Shown: positions 5,647 through 9,922 of the stretch, in pieces
Position numbering within the stretch: the stretch's first letter is position 1
How the letters are laid out: the number at the start of each line of letters is the position of its first letter
NCBI GenBank assembly: GCA_964448085.1
Contig: CAYUUX010000030.1
Location: 1 to 9,922, forward strand
Direction of reading: 5' to 3'
DNA from: CAIJMI01 sp964448085
GTDB taxonomy: Bacteria; Patescibacteriota; Microgenomatia; UBA10105; UBA927
Length of the DNA stretch: 9,922 nt
The notes under the pieces: generated by a model
The model's database searches: none
Seen by the model: the letters and a program-made list of their open reading frames with translations, nothing else
What the model was told of the DNA's origin: nothing
Position numbers and translations under genes: made by a program

Positions 5647-7896
5647 ATGATCACTAAAAAATTATGTTTTACGTCAATTACAAAAGGCGTCGCTTTCACT
5701 GTCTTGTTCGTGCTGTATCTTTTATTTGATATTATTGGTACTAATAGTGGTTACTCAGGCTCTGCTGCTGAAGCAGGATTGAATCCGTCTATCAAGATTG
5801 AGCCGGGGACAAGTGTTGAAGTAGGTGAGGAAGTTTTTTTTAGTGCAACGGAAAGCACTTACTCAGATAAAAAACTTCTTCAAAAAGCGCGATATGAATG
5901 GGATTTTGGCGACGGGTATTATCACAGATATGATCCGGCAGGTTCAGCTTTCCGTCAGGGTATCGCCGTAACCCATTATTATATGCGTCCTGGTAACTTT
6001 ACCGTAAAACTCAAAACAACCATTTGGACAGGATGGAACGAGAATGGCAGTCCTTTGTCAATAACTGCGACAAGCACGGATTCAGTAGAAAAAGGGACGG
6101 GTACCAAACACTTTAAAATTGAACCGGGTAAGGCTCTATCTACAGGCATGAAGGGAATTGTTAAGTCCAAGGGAGCTTATGATGGAATGCATGGGACTGT
6201 CAGGTCTTACAATCCTGTAACAGGAGAATTAATTGTAGACGTAACCAAGTGTCATGGGAAAGGGACTTTTAATGAGTGGGTAATATCTTTTGAAACAATA
6301 CCCTTGGCTCAAGCGGAATCAGCAGTTTCCATTCATGTTGCCGGGGAGGCGCCAATAGCAGGGTTTGAGATTCAGCGCGCACCGTTTCATAACCGCCTGG
6401 CACAATATCTCTATGTGCAAATTCCGGGAGCATACAGAAGAAATCAAACTGTGCTCCATGTAACCCTGAAGGGTGCATCCGGAAGCAACAATATCCTTTT
6501 ATCAAAAAATAATCTGTCCGCCGAAGAAAAAGTATTCCTTGACCACAAACCTTTGGTAAAGGACGATTATGTGGTAATTGCCGAATTGGTTGATGCAAAA
6601 GGCAACAGAATCCCCGGGGGCATATGGAGAGACAAGTTCTCTAAACGATACAACGGCATTCCCAAGGTAGGTATTGATGAGAACAACGCATTTCGAGTGA
6701 AAGACGAACTTTTCTTCCCTATGTCACCCTATATGATAGGAAAATCGGAGTACCCAATATATATATCAAAGGCGGGTATTAATACGGTTAATACGGAAGG
6801 TTATTCACCTACACATACTCCTTCCTCGTGGAGCTACTATGTGGATCAAGTCGAGGCCTATAACCTCATGGCCATAGGGCCCGGAAGGGGCGATTACAGC
6901 ATAGGAGTATCTCCAAACAGGTGGCGATTTAATCATAACCCTGATCGAATGGCTGAGTATGTGCGGAAGAGTAAAGACAAGCCGATGATGTTTGCCTGGA
7001 TATGGCAGGACGAGCCGAATTTGGGGGGAAAAATAGAGAAGGTTTATCCACCTACATTTGCGGCATGGGCTTATGTTTGCCATCGGGAAGATTCTCAACA
7101 TCCGGCTTACAATCTGTTCCTGGGGAATGATTGGTCAAGGCGATTTGGGAAGGATACCTTAAATCCTAATGATTATTTTGCCAGTGCACCCCTTTTCGGG
7201 GGGAAGAAATGGATGCAGGATGTTTTTTCACTTGATGCTTATCCCATAGCATCACGTGCTCATTCTTCGTTGAACTTTGCAGATATGGGACCTTATGCGG
7301 CTTATCTGGATTTACTTGATCGTGCCCGCCTGCATAACAAGGATTTAACTCCGTTAATGCCTGCCGTACAACCATGTCAGGGAAACTCAGTCAAGGCTTG
7401 GCCCAGTGTGACTGAAAAGCAGCTATACATGGAGACCTGGTTAAATGTGATCCACGGAGCCAAAGGAATTGTCTGGTTCAACTATTTTGATATGGCTAAC
7501 TCAGCAAGGTGGGCATCTATGAAGAAGTTTGCAGATCAGATCAAGGTATTGACTCCTGTCGTTCTTGGCCCAGCACCTGCTCGAACCGTAACAACTAATG
7601 CAAATGTGGCTCTCAATCGAGTGGATACCATGATTCGTGAAAAAGATGGCAATATTTATATCTTTACCGCAAGGGTAACGGAACCCGATCCCGTGCCGCA
7701 GGTCAAATACCAGGGCGTCGAACCTGAATCTATTACGGTCAATTTCAAGGTGAGTGGCCTCGCCGGTAGTGCATTGGTGGAAGTGATCGACGAGGGGCAT
7801 CAGATATCTCTAACGGATGGTTTGTTCACTGATAAATTCGGAAAAAATGCTGTCCATATTTATAAAATTGCAAACCAATCGATTCGATCAAAATAA
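5647..7896 (+). CDS. Secreted PKD-domain, TIM-barrel glycoside-hydrolase-like protein (copy 1, with phage-tail-like module)
   Basis: The protein has 749 residues from ATG 5647. Domains in order: signal sequence or anchor (lysines, then hydrophobic VAFTVLFVLYLLF, about 15-31); PKD domain (about 47-125) with YEWDFGDG at 83-90 and VTHYYMRPGNFTVKL; an inserted module (about 146-225) with GMHGTVRSYNPVTG and GKGTFNEWVIS, resembling phage tail-fibre/appendage beta modules; a beta-sandwich (about 232-340) leading to ELFFPMSPYM; a TIM-barrel-like region (about 355-635) with AWIWQDEPN (Asp455, Glu456), FSLDAYP (Asp530) and HGAKGIVWFNYFD; and a C-terminal beta domain. The FFP(I/M).P.M...W..DEP order is seen in clan GH-A-like hydrolase relatives. 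Glu456 is a candidate acid/base; no clear second catalytic Glu is visible. It probably acts on carbohydrate outside the inner membrane, perhaps the locus polymer. It is paralogous to the gene at 8941. Hydrolase activity is inferred. Confidence 0.75.
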   Translation: MITKKLCFTSITKGVAFTVLFVLYLLFDIIGTNSGYSGSAAEAGLNPSIKIEPGTSVEVGEEVFFSATESTYSDKKLLQKARYEWDFGDGYYHRYDPAGSAFRQGIAVTHYYMRPGNFTVKLKTTIWTGWNENGSPLSITATSTDSVEKGTGTKHFKIEPGKALSTGMKGIVKSKGAYDGMHGTVRSYNPVTGELIVDVTKCHGKGTFNEWVISFETIPLAQAESAVSIHVAGEAPIAGFEIQRAPFHNRLAQYLYVQIPGAYRRNQTVLHVTLKGASGSNNILLSKNNLSAEEKVFLDHKPLVKDDYVVIAELVDAKGNRIPGGIWRDKFSKRYNGIPKVGIDENNAFRVKDELFFPMSPYMIGKSEYPIYISKAGINTVNTEGYSPTHTPSSWSYYVDQVEAYNLMAIGPGRGDYSIGVSPNRWRFNHNPDRMAEYVRKSKDKPMMFAWIWQDEPNLGGKIEKVYPPTFAAWAYVCHREDSQHPAYNLFLGNDWSRRFGKDTLNPNDYFASAPLFGGKKWMQDVFSLDAYPIASRAHSSLNFADMGPYAAYLDLLDRARLHNKDLTPLMPAVQPCQGNSVKAWPSVTEKQLYMETWLNVIHGAKGIVWFNYFDMANSARWASMKKFADQIKVLTPVVLGPAPARTVTTNANVALNRVDTMIREKDGNIYIFTARVTEPDPVPQVKYQGVEPESITVNFKVSGLAGSALVEVIDEGHQISLTDGLFTDKFGKNAVHIYKIANQSIRSK
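5791..6891 (+). repeat. Diverged gene duplication, copy A
   Basis: This is the part of the first PKD/hydrolase-like gene that aligns with 9055-9921. Protein identity is high by eye, and short exact DNA stretches remain (for example GCAGGGTTTGAGATTCAGCG). About 240 bases (6082-6321) have no counterpart in copy B. Confidence 0.85.
6082..6321 (+). other. Inserted phage-tail-like beta module within copy 1
   Basis: This stretch encodes about 80 residues absent from the paralogue at the equivalent point (ISTATT followed at once by LVHVAGE). It reads TKHFKIEPGKALSTGMK..., then GMHGTVRSYNPVTGELIVDV and GKGTFNEWVIS. The order K-x-F-x-I-x-x-G, G-x-V-x-S-Y, TG-x-L-x-V-x-V, G-x-GTF-x-x-W-x-I is familiar from phage tail-fibre and appendage proteins. 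The match is from memory of the family pattern, not from a search. Confidence 0.6.
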
Positions 7897-7915
7897 CTAA
7901 ACATTTAATTATATT

Positions 7916-8851
7916 ATGAGTATTCCACTGAGCTCAATTATTTTAAATCCAAAAACACCCATAAAGAGAAAGCAAGAATTTAAACTTGATTCTTATGTTT
8001 TACAGGAGGAAAATTGCTGCATTTTTGTAAAGAAAGCTGCAAGCTCCGAAGCTGTGGGGTTTCTTAATGTAATATTAGAACGAGAAAACAAAGCAAAAGA
8101 GTTTTTTAAAGATAATGCACGGGTTATTACTGGAACTTTAAACGGTAATTGTATCTATTATCCTTTTATAAATTTACAGTCTTTAGAAAAACTTATAGAA
8201 ACGTCCCTAGATAATAGGGAAATAAACTTATGTACAGAATATGTTAGTTCATATATCCACTTTTTACAAAAACTGCCAACCGTTGAATGTTACCCTGAAG
8301 ATTTCATCACAAGATTTGGTATCTCGCCTTCATATGTTGCATCTTCAGCAAGATGCTTTACTGCCGGACCGATAGATTGTATACCCAGTAATATTTTAGT
8401 AGATGAAGCTTCCTGGTATGTTTTAGACCATGAATGGTTTTTTGATTTCCCTATTCCTGTGGATTTTCTTATATACCGGGGAATTATTTCACTTATATGT
8501 AGACTCCAAATTAGTATTCAAGCCGCAACCAACAAACAATATCCTTCCGTGCTTTATGATGGCTATGGCAAGATGCGGAACTATATTCCTCTAGTTTGGC
8601 TGCATCTTCTTCAGGGGGCAACAACCATCCCATTAGAGTATTTGGCCTACTGGAATTGGCTTTTTCAGAAACAAATCTTGTTAGATGAAAAAAAAGTAAA
8701 TTTGAGACTTAGAAGAAATTCTAAACACTATACGAAAATTGCCCAGCCTTTTATTGAAATATTTTTATCTGAAAGCTATAGATATTTTGTGCAAAAAACT
8801 TATATTCAGAAATTATCAAATTACATTATTAATTTGATAAACAAGTTATGA
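7916..8851 (+). CDS. Putative kinase-like fold protein of a polysaccharide locus
   Basis: I do not recognise this 311-residue protein by name. It carries features in the order expected of a kinase-like (protein kinase/aminoglycoside phosphotransferase) fold: CIFVKKAA (35-42) as a possible beta-3 lysine, a helix with acidic residues (LERE, 54-57), a hinge-like YYPFINLQSLEKLI (81-94), DCIPSNIL (154-161) as a catalytic loop of the D-x-x-x-x-N type, and VLDHEW (169-174) with Asp171 at the metal-binding DFG position. Similar kinase-like regions occur in O-antigen chain-modifying proteins such as WbdD, so phosphorylation of a glycan end, sugar or lipid is possible. There is no signal sequence, so it is probably cytoplasmic. 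The ATG follows the previous stop by 19 bases with no Shine-Dalgarno. The gene is distinctly AT-rich and separates two paralogous secreted genes, suggesting insertion. Function is inferred; a degenerate kinase fold is possible. Confidence 0.5.
   Translation: MSIPLSSIILNPKTPIKRKQEFKLDSYVLQEENCCIFVKKAASSEAVGFLNVILERENKAKEFFKDNARVITGTLNGNCIYYPFINLQSLEKLIETSLDNREINLCTEYVSSYIHFLQKLPTVECYPEDFITRFGISPSYVASSARCFTAGPIDCIPSNILVDEASWYVLDHEWFFDFPIPVDFLIYRGIISLICRLQISIQAATNKQYPSVLYDGYGKMRNYIPLVWLHLLQGATTIPLEYLAYWNWLFQKQILLDEKKVNLRLRRNSKHYTKIAQPFIEIFLSESYRYFVQKTYIQKLSNYIINLINKL
8813..8840 (+). other. 11-bp perfect inverted repeat at the 3' end of the kinase-like gene
   Basis: TTATCAAATTA (8813-8823) pairs exactly with TAATTTGATAA (8830-8840) around a 6-base loop, inside the last codons before the TGA at 8849. 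It is AT-only apart from one G-C pair, and no T-run follows, so it is not a standard intrinsic terminator on this strand. It may be a 3'-end or processing hairpin, or a by-product of AT-rich coding. Confidence 0.45.
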
Positions 8852-8928
8852 AATTGACCACATGTAACAAGGTTATTTAGAGGTAAAGAATTAATAGTAG
8901 CGCGTAAAGCGTGCGGTAAATTAATAAT

Positions 8929-8934
8929 AGAGGT
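8929..8934 (+). promoter_or_regulatory. Shine-Dalgarno site of the second PKD gene
   Basis: AGAGGT lies three bases before ATG 8938 and six before ATG 8941, which are adjacent in-frame codons. The longer spacing is closer to that of copy 1, so 8941 is preferred. Confidence 0.6.
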
Positions 8935-8940
8935 GCTATG

Positions 8941-9922
8941 ATGCGTTATATTATTTTTATGCAGATGACAAAGTATGTTAGTCGAAGTATCGTAGTGGTG
9001 TTGCTATTCCTGATAAATGTGAGCACGGTTTATGCTCAGAACTTGCGTCCCTTAATATCTATAGAGCCGGGTATCCATGTTGAGGTAGGGGAGGAAGTAT
9101 TTTTCAGTGCAACCGGTACGACATATCCGAATGTAGAATTGCTTAAGAACGCCCGCTATGAGTGGGACTTTGGCGACGGATATTCCTATCGCTATGATCC
9201 GAACGTCAGTAGTATTACACGTTCCGGCATTGCCTGTACGCACTTTTTTATGAACCCCGGTTCTTTTATGGTGAGGCTCACCGTAAAGATTTGGGAGAAA
9301 TGGACTGCCGGGTTTGTGTCACCGATCGGGGAGCCTATTGCAATCAGCACTGCTACAACTTTAGTCCATGTTGCAGGCGAAGCGCCAATGGCAGGGTTTG
9401 AGATTCAGCGTGCGTCATTTCACAATCGCCTTGCTCAGTATCTCTTTGTGCAAATTCCGGCAGCCTACAGGGGAAATCAGACCACTCTTCGCGTGACTTT
9501 AGAAGGTGCTGGAAACAGCACTGTTCTCTTTTCGAAAAGATATCTTGCAGGCGAAGAGAAGGTCTTTCTAGATCATAAACCATTGGTTCAGGGTGATTAT
9601 GTTGTAATCACAGAGTTGCTGGACGCCAGGGGTGTTCGCATTTCCGGTGGTCTCTGGAGAGATAAGTTTTCCAAGCAATACTCAGGCATTCCCCAAGTGG
9701 GCATCGATGAACACAATGCTCTCCGGTTGAACGGCGAACTCTTTTTTCCTATCGGTCCATTCATGACAAACGTATCCGAATTTCCTAAATTTATATCTCA
9801 AGCAAGCATCAATATGGTCAATACAGAAGGGTATAATACGACGCATACGGCTAGTACATGGAGTCAGTATCTCGATGCAGCTAACGTCGGAAACCTTGTG
9901 GCAATAGGCCCGGGGCGCGGCG
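8941..9922 (+). CDS. Secreted PKD-domain, glycoside-hydrolase-like protein (copy 2, without the inserted module; 3'-truncated by window edge)
   Basis: The frame stays open from ATG 8941 (or the adjacent ATG 8938) to the window end, giving 327 complete codons. It begins with a good signal peptide: basic residues, a hydrophobic core IVVVLLFLINV, then VYA before Gln33 as a likely cleavage site. A PKD domain follows (about 39-120) with YEWDFGDG at 73-80. Next comes the beta-sandwich (from HVAGEAPMAGFEIQR), ending in GIDEHNALRLNGELFFPIGP, and the beginning of the barrel (INMVNTEGY, IGPGRG). It aligns with residues 49-415 of the protein encoded at 5647-7896 and by eye is about two-thirds identical after the PKD domain, but lacks the roughly 80-residue phage-tail-like module. 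The catalytic part lies beyond the window. It probably acts in the periplasm or outside the cell on the locus polymer, like its paralogue. Confidence 0.8.
   Translation, partial: MRYIIFMQMTKYVSRSIVVVLLFLINVSTVYAQNLRPLISIEPGIHVEVGEEVFFSATGTTYPNVELLKNARYEWDFGDGYSYRYDPNVSSITRSGIACTHFFMNPGSFMVRLTVKIWEKWTAGFVSPIGEPIAISTATTLVHVAGEAPMAGFEIQRASFHNRLAQYLFVQIPAAYRGNQTTLRVTLEGAGNSTVLFSKRYLAGEEKVFLDHKPLVQGDYVVITELLDARGVRISGGLWRDKFSKQYSGIPQVGIDEHNALRLNGELFFPIGPFMTNVSEFPKFISQASINMVNTEGYNTTHTASTWSQYLDAANVGNLVAIGPGRG
9055..9921 (+). repeat. Diverged gene duplication, copy B
   Basis: This is the counterpart of 5791-6891. The alignment is continuous at protein level except for a gap of about 80 residues near 9357, where copy A holds its extra module. 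The repeat continues past the window edge. Confidence 0.85.

Noticed and set aside
8854..8882. Possible promoter before the second PKD gene (TTGACC as a -35 hexamer)
   Set aside because: No acceptable -10 hexamer at 16-18 bases; a lone TTGACC is weak evidence.
1..9922. CRISPR arrays, tRNA or rRNA genes, insertion sequences, integrase or attachment sites
   Set aside because: No regularly spaced short repeats, tRNA-like cloverleaf, transposase-like frame or terminal inverted repeats were seen on either strand.

Overview
The window reads as part of a Gram-negative surface- or exopolysaccharide (Wzx/Wzy-type) biosynthesis locus. All eight supported genes lie on the + strand. The gaps between them are short (3 to about 135 bases), so a single long transcript is plausible. 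No taxonomic marker is present. The signal-peptide-bearing secreted proteins and the flippase and polymerase point to a diderm bacterium, but I cannot name the taxon. Base composition is mixed. The glycosyltransferase, polymerase, flippase and secreted glycosidase-like genes look moderate in GC, whereas the small acetyltransferase (2108-2797) and the kinase-like gene (7916-8851) look clearly more AT-rich. The locus therefore looks mosaic.

Left part (1-5512): the C-terminal part of a family-2 glycosyltransferase that begins before the window; an O-antigen ligase/Wzy-like polytopic membrane protein; a GNAT acetyltransferase with a TTG start; a FemAB/CelD-like acyltransferase; and a Wzx-like MOP-superfamily flippase. 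Together these would add a sugar, acylate the repeat unit, flip it across the inner membrane and polymerise it.

Right part (5513-9922): a 134-base gap with two small perfect inverted repeats leads into a 749-residue secreted protein. It has a signal sequence, a PKD domain, a phage-tail-like beta module, a beta-sandwich, a TIM-barrel glycoside-hydrolase-like domain and a C-terminal beta domain. Next comes a 311-residue protein with the hallmarks of a kinase-like fold. Last is a second, diverged copy of the PKD/hydrolase-like gene that runs off the right edge and was easily missed because it has no stop inside the window. The second copy lacks the phage-tail-like module of the first, so the pair gives a natural presence/absence comparison.

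The most unusual content is this right-hand arrangement: duplicated secreted PKD-TIM-barrel proteins flanking an AT-rich kinase-like gene, downstream of a Wzx/Wzy set. A reasonable inference is that the secreted proteins bind, trim or remodel the polymer while the kinase-like protein phosphorylates a sugar, lipid carrier or chain end, but the sequence alone does not prove this.
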